DNA of 64,000 nucleotides from Gigaspora rosea (lineage: Eukaryota > Glomeromycota > Glomeromycetes > Diversisporales > Gigasporaceae), in NCBI GenBank assembly GCA_003550325.1, contig QKWP01001243.1:75670-139669 (forward strand), in the 5' to 3' direction. Position 1 is the first letter of the stretch; each line of letters begins with the position of its first letter. The notes under the pieces were generated by a model. It was not told the origin of the DNA. It saw nothing but the letters and a program-made list of their open reading frames with translations, and made no database searches. A program made the translations under genes and the position numbers. Shown here in pieces: positions 1-10,709 of this stretch.

Positions 1-200
1 TATCAACTTTTTTTTCAAAAATTTACTAGTAAATCCGGGAAAATATGTGGCCAGATTTTTGATGATTTTTAGGTATGAGAACAGATTTTTTTAGAACGAT
101 TTTAACCTATTTGTATCCTAATTTTATCAAAAATAGGTTACAAAATGAACCTAAAATTTAGCCTTCCGAAAACTTCCGAAACATGTTGACAAATAAAAAA

Positions 201-1370
201 TTCAATAACTTCATCAATATCGTTCCAAATATTATGAAATTTCACAGAAAAAATTTTGTGACCATACTATAATGGTTTGTAAAATTTGAACGTATGTTAT
301 TTATGTAGCTTTAAAAAATCTAGCCTGTAATGGTGATTTTTCTGTCTTCATCAAAATTGAAAATTTTAGAAAATCCCGAATCTGGAAAGAAAATGAAAAC
401 TTGTTGTTAATCGATGAATATTTGACCAAATCAGCTGAAATTTTTTGGTAAACTCTCAAATACCTATCCTATCAGGTTACTTAATTGATTTTTTAAGATT
501 TCATTTTGAGAAAGTGCCTCCAGAATCAGTAGAAGTTTAGGGAAAACTTGTGAAAACGTATGCGTCTGAATTTACAAAAACGTTGATATCTACATGAGTT
601 TTCAACATTTTTTCATGAAATTTGAGATTCAAATGCTCTGAGATATGCCCTAAAAGGCTTGTTATAAAAATTTTTTTAGTTAGCATAGTAAAATTTCTCG
701 TAAATCATTGCCTAACAGTGGGTTATTTTGAAAACGTATCTAACAAAAAACTTGAAATTTTTCCTAATTTGTAAATAAATGAAAAAATTCAATAACTTCA
801 TCAATATCGTTCCAAATACCATGAGATTTCACAGGAAAAATTTTGTGACCATACTCTAATGGTTTGTAGAATTTGAACGTATGTTATTATGTAGCTTTAA
901 AAAATCTAGCCTGTAATGGTGATTTTTCCGTCTTCATCAAAATTGAAAATTTTAGAAAATCCCGAATCTGGAAATAAAATGAAAAATCGTTGTTAATCAA
1001 TGAATATTTGACCAAATGGGCTGAAATTTTTATAGTAAACTCTCGAAGACCTATTTTATCAGGTTACTTATATGATTTTTTGAGGGTTCATTTTGAGACA
1101 ATGCCTCCGGAATCAGTAGAAGTTTAGAGGAAAACTTGTGAAAACGTATGCATCCGAATTTACAAAAACGTTGATATCTCCATGAGTTTTCAACATTTTT
1201 TCATGAAAATTGAGATTCAAATGCTCTGAGATATGCGCTACAAGGCTTGTTATAAATTTTTTTTTAGTTAGCATAGTAAATTTCTCGTAAATCATCGCCG
1301 AATAGTGGGTTATTTTGAAAACGTATCTAACAAAAACTTGAAATTTTATTTACTAATTTGTAATTTAAAA
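201..1370. repeat. Two tandem copies of a 587-bp repeat
   Basis: The block beginning TTCAATAACTTCATCAATAT at 201 starts again at 788. The two copies stay alignable to about 1370 with scattered substitutions and one-base indels. The short reading frames inside are the same in both copies and look like by-products of the repeat. The first 200 bases of the window are not part of the duplicated unit. Origin is unknown: no terminal repeats or coding motif were found. Confidence 0.85.
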
Positions 1371-1753
1371 TTTATCAATTTGTAAATTTATAATCAGATC
1401 AACATTTACTAATTTGTAAATTTAAAATTTACCAATTAAATCACAATTTTTGTTTGACAAATTTTAATACTAAACTAAATAAATATTGATCTTATTTATT
1501 GTATTTTACACACACAAATGAGTAATCAACTCGTGAGAAAATAAAAGTTAATGCACAAAATACTCAAAAATAAAATTTCAGTTATACGAAATTTTCTAAA
1601 ATCAATGAGATGCGCATACAAAATTACAAATACTGGTTCAAAAATTTGGTATAAATTATATGAGTATATCTATTGTTCAATAAATTAAACTTTTGCATAA
1701 ATTCAAAAATCTTGTTTATAATTGAATTGTTAAAATTGAAATTATCAAATAAA

Positions 1754-2074
1754 TTAACTATAGTTTTCAATAAATTTGTTAAATTCTTCGAAATTTGCTA
1801 CTTTGTAAAGGTTTCGTTCATCTTCTGTAACTTGCAGTACAATTTTAAAAGCATTATTTGATTTTGTTAACTCTTCAATTGTTTTGGTTGATTGATTTAA
1901 TTCATTTATTAATTCTTCAATTCTTTTTTGTAATGCAGTATTTGCTTGGTTCAAATCATTTTTGTCTTGCAATAATACGATATTGCGCTGAGTAACATCT
2001 TGCATTTCATTTAATAAATTTTTATATTTTTGATTTAAAATTTCGCTGCCTGTTAACTCTTGTTGGTCAGCCAT
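1754..2074 (-). CDS. Small predicted coiled-coil protein (hypothetical)
   Basis: A 106-codon frame from ATG to stop with no intron needed. It opens MADQQELTGSEI and from about residue 15 to 75 is rich in Leu, Glu, Asn, Lys and Gln in heptad-like spacing (for example LQKRIEELINELNQ), so a coiled coil is likely. There is no signal peptide or membrane segment. I recognise no family. It reads divergently from the lysine-rich frame that starts at 2427. It may belong to the repeated material on that side, since this part of the window shows other decayed duplicated frames. Function unknown. Confidence 0.45.
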   Translation of the reverse strand: MADQQELTGSEILNQKYKNLLNEMQDVTQRNIVLLQDKNDLNQANTALQKRIEELINELNQSTKTIEELTKSNNAFKIVLQVTEDERNLYKVANFEEFNKFIENYS

Positions 2075-2426
2075 TTTTAGGTTTAAAAATAACTTGTTCT
2101 TTAAAAAAAATTCTAAATTAATTTTTTTAAACTTTAGAGTGAATTCTTTACAATTTTATATTTTTTTTAAAAATAATAATTTTTAAAAACAAATACAAAT
2201 CAAATACATCAGGAGTATCAAATATTTCTTATGATTCAACAAAAAAAGCTTGGGTTTACCAGAAATATAAAGACAATATAAAACATAGAAAGTGATTCTA
2301 TGGTAAAAAAAATAACAAAAATTTATTCAAACAAGCAATTAATTACAAACTAAAATATGAAAAAATGTGGCTTAGCAAAAATAAACTATAAATACCTCAA
2401 TTGTCACCTTCTTTTAGTAATTTAAA

Positions 2427-2753
2427 ATGAAAATCAGTAAAAGACAAATAAATTATTTTAAAAAAATACAAATTGAAACAAAAAGATGGAAAGAATTTTA
2501 TTCAAAAATTTATTATGAAAAAAAAGAAATTGCTTGGAATTTAGTTGATAATTTCAATAATATATCATTACTTAAACAAAATCAAATCTTTCTACAAAAT
2601 CCAAATCTTTATCAATATTTTATTAAAATAATTAATGAAATTCTTTTTTTCTGTAATCAATTAGAATTATCAAGTGATAAAATTTTGATAAAATATCAAA
2701 ATATGAAAAATGAAATTTTAAATTCACAAACTTCAAATCAAATATATAATTGA
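2427..2753 (+). CDS. Lysine-rich hypothetical protein, probably truncated
   Basis: 108 codons, beginning MKISKRQINYFKK, very rich in Lys, Ile, Asn and Tyr. After the stop a shifted frame continues with protein-like sequence (VIKYSKYQFKPELYLEIPEL, about 2757-2820), so the stop probably reflects a one-base shift. Its middle (QNQIFLQNPNLY...INEILFF) matches the decayed frame at 3189-3310 (LSNEDINILIKNPELF...IHEILF), and its tail resembles the tails of the copies at 3012-3160 and 3371-3528. It therefore belongs to a local family of at least three related, mostly broken frames. Family and function are not recognised. Confidence 0.4.
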   Translation: MKISKRQINYFKKIQIETKRWKEFYSKIYYEKKEIAWNLVDNFNNISLLKQNQIFLQNPNLYQYFIKIINEILFFCNQLELSSDKILIKYQNMKNEILNSQTSNQIYN

Positions 2754-2970
2754 TCTTGTTATAAAATACAGCAAATATCAATTCAAACCAGAATTATATT
2801 TAGAAATACCAGAACTTTTAAAGCCAATATCAAAAATATAAATTTTTTTGACAACTTGCTAATCAAATTAAAGGCAAAAATTATATAGAAATTCTACAAC
2901 CTATCTATAATAAAAATTATAAACAAACACCAAACTACCAAAATTTATTAATATTAAGTACAAGAAAACA

Positions 2971-3155
2971 CTACAATCAATATTTCTTAGTAATGAAGAT
3001 ATAAATATATTATGTAATTGATTTAGTTTTAAGTTGGACAAGATTCAAATTCAAACCATATATGTTTCATTATAAACCTGTTTTATTTCCTCTTATTGGA
3101 CGATTAGATTAGAGTATTAATAAGATTGTTAGTCAATACAAATTAAAGTAAATAA
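2971..3155 (+). pseudogene. Decayed, internally deleted copy of the lysine-rich frame
   Basis: Positions 2971-3011 match 3189-3229 almost exactly. The sequence then jumps to the part matching 3371 onward, so about 140 bases of the other copy are missing here. The tail still reads FKPYMFHYKPVLFP with a stop further in. A hairpin (AAAATTGCATAGCAATTTT) follows at about 3167-3185, and the same hairpin follows the next copy. An undetermined base at 3188 ends this segment. Confidence 0.6.
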
Positions 3156-3188
3156 ACAAATTCAAAATTGCATAGCAATTTTGCATAN

Positions 3189-3528
3189 TACAATCAATAT
3201 TTCTTAGTAATGAAGATATAAATATATTAATCAAAAATCCAGAACTTTTTGAAATAATCAAATCTAAAATTCATGAAATTTTATTTTGCTATAAAAAGCT
3301 ACATATGTAAGAGACAAATCATGTAGTTATTTAATATAGAAAAATGATTCATGATATTGAGAAATCAAAGAACAAAAATAGTTTTGTAATTCGTTTAGCT
3401 TTGAGTTGGACAAGTTCAAATTCAAACCATATATGTTTCGTTATAAACCAGTTTTAATTCCTTTTATTGGACAATTAGATTATTGTTTTAATAAGATTGT
3501 TAGTCAATACAAATTAAAGTAAATAAAC
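3189..3528 (+). pseudogene. Decayed lysine-rich frame, longer copy
   Basis: Reading after the undetermined base at 3188 gives LSNEDINILIKNPELFEI, then in-frame stops and a frame change. It then gives a clean tail, FKPYMFRYKPVLIPFIGQLD, ending at TAA near 3528. It is homologous to the frames at 2427-2820 and 2971-3155. The hairpin that follows (AAAATTGTATAGCAATTTT, about 3536-3554) matches the one after the previous copy. The product would not be functional as it stands. Confidence 0.55.
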
Positions 3529-3591
3529 AAACTCAAAATTGTATAGCAATTTTGTATATATACACTTATTTTGCCAAAAGGCTTGAGAGGA

Positions 3592-3740
3592 TTACGTGGC
3601 TTTGTCACGTTAAATTAATTAAACAAATAACCAGGCACAACTTAACGCCCTGCGGGGCATCCCACTTTTTTTTGCTCCGAGGCCAGTACTTGGTATGCCA
3701 GTCTCGGTTACCAGGCTGTAAGCCTGGTTAGTCTAGTTTG
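3592..3740. repeat. Cluster of GC-rich hairpins in AT-rich DNA
   Basis: Several short stem-loops lie in a row: ACGTG...CACGT, GCCC-TGCG-GGGC, a longer imperfect stem around GGCCAGTACTTGG, and CCAGGCTGTAAGCCTGG. Local base composition changes abruptly at both sides. Clustered GC hairpins of this kind are known from fungal mitochondrial DNA, so a mitochondrial insertion into the nucleus is one explanation. A structured small mobile element is another. No gene is seen. Confidence 0.55.
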
Positions 3741-3759
3741 TTGTTAATAAAAAATTAAA

Positions 3760-4086
3760 TTTTTAAAATACTTTTATAATAATTAATATAAATAAAAATT
3801 AGTTAATTGTATAAATTTTTAAAATACTTTTATTATGGTAAATATAAATAAAAAATTTGTTATATTATTCAACATACTAATGAGAAAATTTCTCATTTAT
3901 AATAAATATTACATTATTTTGTACACTATTTAATTAGTTTTTTTTATTTTACTGCGTATGCTGCGCCACATTATAAAGTTGTTACATTCTTCTTTTACTT
4001 ATAGTAATTAAATCCTTAGTAGAGTAACGTAGTGATTATCCAATGTTACAATAATTATTAATTTAATTTAATTTTATATATTTATA
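3760..4086. other. AT-rich spacer, nothing recognisable
   Basis: Mostly A and T with no open frame, terminal repeats or RNA-gene motif that I can support. It ends at the left target-site duplication of the SINE-like element. Confidence 0.5.
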
Positions 4087-4885
4087 ATAATAAATATTTA
4101 TTGTCCTGCAGGCCGATAGCGTAGCGGTTACGCTCCCAGAATACAAATCGAAGGTTGCCGGTTCAAGTCCCCCCAGAGGCGATAAAGGAAAAATACCAGC
4201 CGGTTAAGGAAACTTGTGGACCCGCGGTTTGTCAGCTGGCCAGAAAATCAGAGGGCTTAATTAGGCAATTCCCATAGTTGGATTGCAGGTATGGCAGCTA
4301 GTATAGAANGTGGACCCGCGGTTTGTCAGCTGGCCAGAAAATCAGAGGGCTTAATTAGGCAATTCCCATAGTTGGATTGCAGGTATGGCAGCTAGTATAG
4401 AACCTGCGGGCGGACTACTTAAATTAGGCACCAAAAGTGCACGTGTGGCTAGATGCGACCTCATCTATGGTCTGGGTCTTCCGTCGGCGTTTGCAGGTTT
4501 GCCTAAATTGGGTAGTTGCCGTTGTCAAATCTGTGGCGATGAAGTAAAACGAGCTAGAACCCGATTTGGATTAACTGAAGTCACGAGACGTAATGTGAGG
4601 CCGAAGTCTGAGAAGATACTACATGAACTCGTGGCGCAATCATTCTGAGGTAGTGTCCGTTTGTACCAACATCGTTCTGGTGGCGATTGTCCAAAGGCGG
4701 TGATTGGGAGAGTAAAAGCTCGATGCCCACCAGGCATTTGGGCGGTCTGAAATAGGACTAGCCGGATATATGCTAACTTAAATAGTTTGATATGTAATTT
4801 GTCAATTGATAAATTAATAAAAATATTAATGCACTCGTTAAGCAACCGGTGCAAGTTTAAAAAAAAAAAATAATAAATATTTATT
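4087..4885 (+). mobile_element. tRNA-headed SINE-like retroelement with target duplication
   Basis: The element is about half G+C in a very AT-rich surrounding. An A-box-like TAGCGTAGCGG (4117-4127) and a B-box-like GGTTCAAGTCC (4160-4170) give a tRNA-type RNA polymerase III promoter. A long unrelated body follows and ends in a run of A at about 4858-4869. ATAATAAATATTTATT occurs exactly at 4087-4102 and 4870-4885, a 16-bp target duplication as made by LINE machinery. The tRNA-like part does not form a good acceptor stem, so it is not a working tRNA. The true length is near 670 bp, because about 93 bp are duplicated around the N at 4309. The long body is unusual for a SINE. Confidence 0.8.
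4216..4402. other. Assembly junction: unmerged 93-bp overlap around an N
   Basis: Sequence 4216-4308 (beginning TGGACCCGCGGTTTGTCAGC) is repeated without visible change at 4311-4402, immediately after the single N at 4309. This is what two contig ends that overlap but were not merged would look like. It is more likely an artefact than a real tandem duplication. Confidence 0.75.
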
Positions 4886-6381
4886 TATTATTTATTATAT
4901 AAATTTAGTATAATAGCTATTATATTGCAATATATATATATATATACTACTTTAAAATTTAGTGCTTTAGATTCATACTGGTTTTTAGTTTCTAGTTAAT
5001 AAAAAGTTTAAGCTCTAGACACACACCGGTTTCCAGTTCCTAGTATATTCCATTTTTGTCACAGATCACATATAATTGGTTGATTTATATAAATTAAACC
5101 AAAATATATTTAATTTTTTTTAAACTTTGAGCAAAAGTATAAAAACAACTACCAAGTCAAATATGTTAAACTTTTTGTTTGAATTCTGTAGATCCAAAGA
5201 TTTCAAAAAAAAAAGTTTATTAAATTTAATATAGTAGTTGCCAAAATATCTTTACTTAAAGTTTTAAAAAACTCAAAATGTCTATCAAAATAAAAATAAC
5301 CAAAATTTTCTAACTTTGAGCAAAGATATAGTGCAAATGGCTTTAACTCTAAAATTATATAACTTTGTTCACTTTTTTTAAAATTATGTAATACAGAATA
5401 AGCCAATTAGATGGCTTGTTTTTTTTTTTTTTTAGAGAGCAAAGATTTTTTTTTGTTAAGTAAATAGCAAGTTTATATTTTTTTATAAAAAGAGCATTTA
5501 CTTTTTTTAGAGAGAGCATTTTTTAAATAGTTTTTTAAAAAGAGCTTTTTTTTTTTCTAGAAGATAATTTTTTTTTTTTTTAGAGAAAAAATTTTTTTTT
5601 TTAAAGAGTGAATATTTTTTTTGAGAAATATATATTTTTTTTTGAGAAAATTTTTTTTGCTAGCCTAAATAGCGAATTATATAACTATATGCATTCTGAT
5701 TAGCTTAAATTAAAAATATAAACATTTACATTTTTTTAATTTATTAATAAATTTTTAAATTTTAAAAGGCTATTGCTTTACTAGTTTTCAATTTATTAAT
5801 AAATTTTTAAATTTTAAAAGGCTACTGCTCTACTAGTTTAGCTTTAAATTGAAATCTAAACTACACGTTTTATTTTTTAGAACATAAAGAACAAAACTGT
5901 AAATTAGTTTTGCATTTTATAAATTTTTAAAAGAGGAGTAGTATTTTTTGTAAAACTATTTTTTGTATAAAGTTAAAGCCATTCACACTATATTTTAACA
6001 ACCACCAAGTCAAATTCAGTAAACTTTTTTTTGTTTAAATTATTTGTAAAAAAGATCTTTGATATCTTGCTTTTTAAAAAAGTTATAAGAGATTAAAGTT
6101 TAGCAACTTTTATAGTAAAGCAGAAATTTAATATAGACAATCGACTAAAGATCTGACTCAATAAATAATATATTCGAATATTCATTGAATATTCAAATAT
6201 TTGAATATATAATTTTTTCACTAAATAAATATCCAAATATTTAAAATTTCACTAAATATGTTCATTAAATATTCATTGAATATATATATATATAATTTTA
6301 TAATTTTATTTTATTTTTTAATAATTTATTTGCAATTTTATTAGCTAATTTGAGTAAAATTTAAATATATTTAATATTTAA
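4886..6381. other. AT-rich stretch with poly-T runs and a 52-bp tandem pair
   Basis: No supported gene. Fragments near 4975-5040 contain two versions of a 'CTGGTTT/CCGGTTTCCAGTTCCTAG' motif, and a complementary version appears at 57475-57500. From 5418 to 5650 there are repeated poly-T blocks separated by AGAG. A 52-bp unit (AATTTATTAATAAATTTTTA...) is present twice in tandem at 5738-5789 and 5790-5841. Short frames here have no coding character. Confidence 0.6.
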
Positions 6382-6960
6382 TAAAGATGTTAATGATTCA
6401 TTTAGTCTGGTTCTGGTTCAGTTCCAAGAAGTTCAAAAAAAAATGAACTGAACTGAAGTTCATGAACTTTAGTTTAACTTTAAAGTTTAAACTTGAGTTT
6501 GAACTTGAGTTTATAAACTCAAAGCATAAACTTCAAATTAGCTTTGAATTCAAACTTGAGTTTATGAACTAAGTTTATTTAATACAAATAAATTTCTTTA
6601 TATTTTTTACTTTTATATTAAATACATACAATATATACTTAGATATATTTAAATGTACCGAATATAATAAGTAACATAGTAGTGACATCCTTTACAAGAT
6701 TCTATTTACATATATATATTATTTGGTATAATCTACTTATATAAATAAGACTATATTTTATAGTTGAACTACTAGTTCATAAACTGGATTTCTAAACTAG
6801 TTTTATTAATTAAGTTATAAACTAAATTTATAAACCAAGTTATAAACTAGATTATAAAACTGTTTTAGAAACTACTAATTAATTTTTCTCTGAACAATCT
6901 ACTAAAAAAACTAGTTTGAACTATTTTGACCCAGTTCATTTGAACCACTTAACGTCTCTA
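6382..6960. mobile_element. hAT-like MITE with GAACT/AAACT subterminal repeats
   Basis: Ends are TAAAGATGTTAA at the left and the complement of TAGAGACGTTAA at the right (two mismatches). The element is flanked by an exact 8-bp duplication ATATTTAA (6374-6381 and 6961-6968). Both ends are filled with forward and reverse copies of GAACT, AAACT and AAGTTTGAACTT, leaving an AT-rich middle. No transposase remains. The 8-bp duplication and terminal form place it with hAT elements. Confidence 0.8.
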
Positions 6961-7323
6961 ATATTTAATAAATATTTAGTAAATATTCAAATATTCATTT
7001 AAATTTTTTGAACAAATATTTGAATACTAAAAAATTAAACAAATGAATATTTAGATGCTTATTTTTTAAATAAGTCAGACCTCTACAATCAACCAATTAG
7101 ATTAATGCCTAATCACATATATTCAATTTGATTGGCTAATATTTATTATTAAAAATTACTAAAAATAGTACAATATACAAACAAATTATAATTAAAGAAG
7201 AATTAGAAATTAGGTATCTGTTTATTAAAAGGCTATACCACCCACAGCTCCACCCACCCCTTATCTGATTGAAATATTAGCCAATTAAATTCAATTATAA
7301 TAATATAGACCTGATTAAACAAT

Positions 7324-7508
7324 TAGGGTTCTGCAATTTGATTTGACAAATATTTGATTTGATTTGAAAATTACTATTAAAAATTCAAATTCAAATCAAA
7401 TTCAAATTTAAATATTTGAATCAAATCAAATTCAAATTAGGGTCAATTTGATTTGATCAAATTCAAATTGACCCAATATTTGATTTGATTTGAATTTGAG
7501 GAACCCTA
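7324..7508. mobile_element. hAT-like MITE with CAAATTTGATTTG repeats
   Basis: Termini TAGGGTTC and GGAACCCTA. Flanks TAAACAAT (7316-7323) and TGAACAAT (7509-7516) match at seven of eight bases. The 185-bp body is almost wholly built of CAAAT/ATTTG words such as TTTGATTTGA. It shares its interior with the element at 10416-10701, although the outermost bases differ (TAGGG against TAGTG). Confidence 0.8.
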
Positions 7509-8187
7509 TGAACAATAAACTCCCTATCTCTCTAAAAAATCAGCTAATTTTTGTCTTTCTCTTAACCAATCAAAACTTGTATTATGTATATATTATCAAT
7601 TACAGTTTGTATTATATATTTTAAATTTGGTATACTCTAAAAAAAAACAGATAGTTTTTGCTATCTGATACTGTATATATAATACAGTATATCTTCTCAA
7701 AATTACTATATTAGTTTTATAATTCAAATTTGATAACCTGCCTAGTGTTCTGACCTGTCTCAAAAATTCTGCTCTAGGTTACCCACTTGGGTGATCCAGG
7801 TAAGTACTGATAATAAAAAAATTCTGCTACAGGTTACCTGTGGGTGATCCACCCGAGTGACCTGGGTAAGTCCCAATAAAAAAAAAATTTTGCTATAGTA
7901 CCTGTAATAAATTTGATCTAAATAATTTTATATCAGTTCCAAGATAATATACGTTTTTATTAGTCATATCAAAAACAAGATTCAAGTATGTGAAAAGCTC
8001 TAATATATAATAACTTCACTCTTCTAATAAAACTAATTGTCTGCTATAATTGCCTTGTACATTTTTACTAATTATTTTCATCATGTAAAATAAGGCATTT
8101 CTAAATGCAAAAATTAAGTCTCATGACTATAGAAGAAAATTTTATTTCAGGATAGGATGAAATTCACTAAGTTGATCAAGTCAGTTA

Positions 8188-9104
8188 GAGGAGTGACAAA
8201 AATCAGATGATTTTTTGGAAGGGAGTGGGTAAAAAAAGTTGAAATTATATATAAGAACCTGACTATATATAAGGTAGCCTGCCCTATTTCCACAAACTTT
8301 TTTTTGCTACATACAAAACTTTTTAAAAAATAAATATCTTTTTATAAAATTATGTATATATAATCTATAATAATTTATTATTTAAATATATAAAAATTAA
8401 ACCAACTATATATGTATAATTTTTTTTTAGTTAATAAAAAAAATATCCTATAAATTTTGTAAAAATTTAAAAGTATGACCTATTTCCACAAATAGTAAAC
8501 CAGATTTTGATCCATTGGCCCATTTTGAATGATTTAACTACCAAAATATCCATCTCAATAAGACGATTCCAATGAGCCTAAAATCATCAAAATCTAATTA
8601 CAGGATCCCAAGATAGTTCAACTTTTTTATAATAATAATATTATTATTTTAAAACTATAAAACACTATTGAAATCACTATTAAAATCACACATAAGTTGA
8701 ACGATCTCAGGATCCTGTGATTGGATTTTGATAATTTTGAGCTTGACAGAATCGTCTTATTGAGACGAACATTTTGGTAGTTAAATCACTCAAAACAGAT
8801 AAGTAGATCAAAAGTTATTAGCAATTCTATAAATTAGTTTATATACTAAATAACTAAATTGGGAACAAGCCTTTAAATAATCTTAAGATTCTGTAATCAA
8901 ATTTTAGCAGTTATGGGCTTGTTTAAAATGTTTAACTAAAGTAATTATTAAAATAGTAAAGTTACCCCAAATAAAGCTAGTGAATTAAAAGATATTTACT
9001 GTTCTTTACTGTTTGTGGAAATAGAGCAGGCTACCTTATATTAAGAAAGAGAGAGGGAGGTAGGCCTCTGATAAAAAATAATCAGGTGATTAATGACATG
9101 GTCC
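8188..9104. mobile_element. Harbinger-like MITE, copy carrying a nested insertion
   Basis: Flanked by TTA (8185-8187 and 9105-9107), with ends GAGGAGTGACAAAAATCA and the complement of GGACCATGTCATTAATCA. Its left 80 bp and right 70 bp correspond to the short copy at 9298-9438. The remainder, 8272-9036, is a separate element. The 3-bp TTA duplication and G-rich ends suggest the PIF/Harbinger group. Confidence 0.75.
8272..9036. mobile_element. Foldback element nested in the Harbinger-like MITE
   Basis: Terminal inverted repeats AGGTAGCCTGCCCTATTTCC and its complement at the right end (one mismatch) are flanked by TATA on both sides. The middle (about 8505-8815) is a further inverted repeat around 'TTTGATC...TTAACTACCAAAAT', a motif family also found at 32450-34850 and 62600-63070. 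No coding frame. Confidence 0.75.
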
Positions 9105-9297
9105 TTAAAAACTTATTATAAAACATTCTTGGGTTTAACTATGATAGTAGTCGTATTTATCGTTTTTGAAAAAAAATAGTTCAAAATTGTTGCAAAAAAC
9201 AAATTGTATTACTTTGTTCGTATAAGAATCTATACAAATAGGCAGGCTTGTATTAAAATATTTAATCTATCATCATGTTTTTAATTAGGGGAGTAAC

Positions 9298-9438
9298 AAA
9301 AATCAGGTGATTTTTTAGAGGGGGAGGGGGGTAAAAAAAGTTGAAATTATATATAAGAACCTGACTATTTATATATTAAAAAAGAGAGAGGGGGTAGGCC
9401 TCTGATAAAAAATAATCAGGTGATTAATGACACTGCCC
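9298..9438. mobile_element. Harbinger-like MITE, short copy
   Basis: 141 bp flanked by TTA (9295-9297 and 9439-9441). Ends are GGGGAGTAACAAAAATCAGG and the complement of GGGCAGTGTCATTAATCACC. It is the uninterrupted relative of 8188-9104 and shows where that copy was invaded (its ACTATTTATATATTAAAAAA). Confidence 0.8.
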
Positions 9439-10415
9439 TTATCTCAAAAACTAGATCATATAAAGATCTATAGATATGATGCAAAATCCCCCTATTTTAA
9501 TTCTGCTCATCAGTACCATATTGATCTTTTGTTATAGTATAGGAAATCATATAGCAGATCAATATAGTACTGGTATAGTACAGAGTTTAGATAATATTAT
9601 ATTAGTACTATATAATTCTGTTACAGTGCTATCGTTACATATAATATTAAAATGGATTTAGTATGGATGATCAGATTAGTATGTTATAGGAGTGTAAAAT
9701 ACCCATTTTAAAATCTGTACTATACTGCTTTGGTTTTATATATTATTAAGCTTTAGTTTTTTAAAATTGGTATTTTACAGCTAATACCAGACTGATTAGC
9801 TTGCCCATGTATACTGATTTTAAAAAAACCCACCAAGTCAAATGTTAGAAAGATTTTATAATATTTGGATTTTAACTAATTTTGTATTGGCATATTAGTA
9901 TAAAATTGCTTAGATCATATACATGTATGCATGCGTGCAATGAAGAATCTGAACACGTATAAAAAAAGAAAAAAGTGAAAATATGCAAAAACTAGAAATT
10001 AATCATTTAAATCTTCAGTGGAATGTAATTTTTTTCTTAATATTTGCTAATATATTTGCTATTTTTATTAATCTTTTTATTTATATGAATATGCTATCGT
10101 GACAAATTAGATTTATGCACAGATTATGATATTGCAGATATGAATGACCCATAAATCATCAAACGGGTGACCACCTGAGTAGTTATAATTTTAATGGGTC
10201 ACCCAGATCACCCGCGGGTGACCCGAGTGAGACCTACTTGGGTCAGAGCACTAAACTTATCATTTTTAATAACTGATACTCAAAATATCAGATATCCTTA
10301 AGATATCAAATTTGTTAAGTAATATTAATTGATTTGATTAACTTAAATTTGACTAAATATATATGTCTGGCCAATTATATATTTAGACATAATTATGTGA
10401 CTATTAGGCTATTAG

Positions 10416-10701
10416 TAGTGTTCCGCAATTTGATTTGATCTTCAAATATTTGAATCAAATATTTGATCAAATTCAAATTCAAATTTGACTATATTTGATT
10501 TGATTAAATTCAAATATGGCCAAATTTGATTTGATTTGACAAATATTTGATTTGATTTGAAAATTACTATTAAAAATTCAAATTCAAATCAAATTCAAAT
10601 TCAAATATTTGAATCAAATCAAATTCAAATCAGGATAAATTTGATTTGATCAAATTCAAATTGATCCAATATTTGATTTGATTTGAATTTGAGGAACTCT
10701 A
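10416..10701. mobile_element. hAT-like MITE with CAAATTTGATTTG repeats, second copy
   Basis: Ends TAGTGTTCC and GGAACTCTA. An exact 8-bp duplication GCTATTAG lies at 10408-10415 and 10702-10709. The interior consists of CAAATTTGATTTG words and shares a long stretch with 7324-7508, including ACTATTAAAAATTCAAATTC. The left half is about 100 bp longer than in that copy. Confidence 0.88.
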
Positions 10702-10709
10702 GCTATTAG

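Larger units (their letters stand above)
7743..10253. mobile_element. hAT-like element with GGGTGACC subterminal repeats
   Basis: Left end TAGTGTTCTGACC and the right end, whose complement reads TAGTGCTCTGACC, differ at one base. Subterminal blocks at 7775-7870 and 10150-10240 are rich in GGGTGACC, GGGTGATCC and GGTTACC in both orientations. The flanking 8 bp (AACCTGCC and AACTTATC) match poorly, so the target duplication is not secure. The interior holds the Harbinger-like elements at 8188-9104 and 9298-9438. No transposase frame is left. Confidence 0.6.

Noticed and set aside
4111..4185. A tRNA gene
   Set aside because: A- and B-box-like motifs are present, but the acceptor ends do not pair well and no convincing anticodon arm is seen. 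The sequence continues into a poly(A)-tailed body with target duplications, so it is the head of a SINE-like element.
4385..4648. An 87-codon protein with higher G+C
   Set aside because: It lies wholly inside the SINE-like element and overlaps an antisense frame. The open reading follows from the element's G+C content, and part of it may include the duplicated assembly overlap.
5203..5650. A gene next to the poly-T blocks
   Set aside because: The 67-codon frame is Phe/Leu-rich and ends in the poly-T tract. No start context, splice signal or family supports it.
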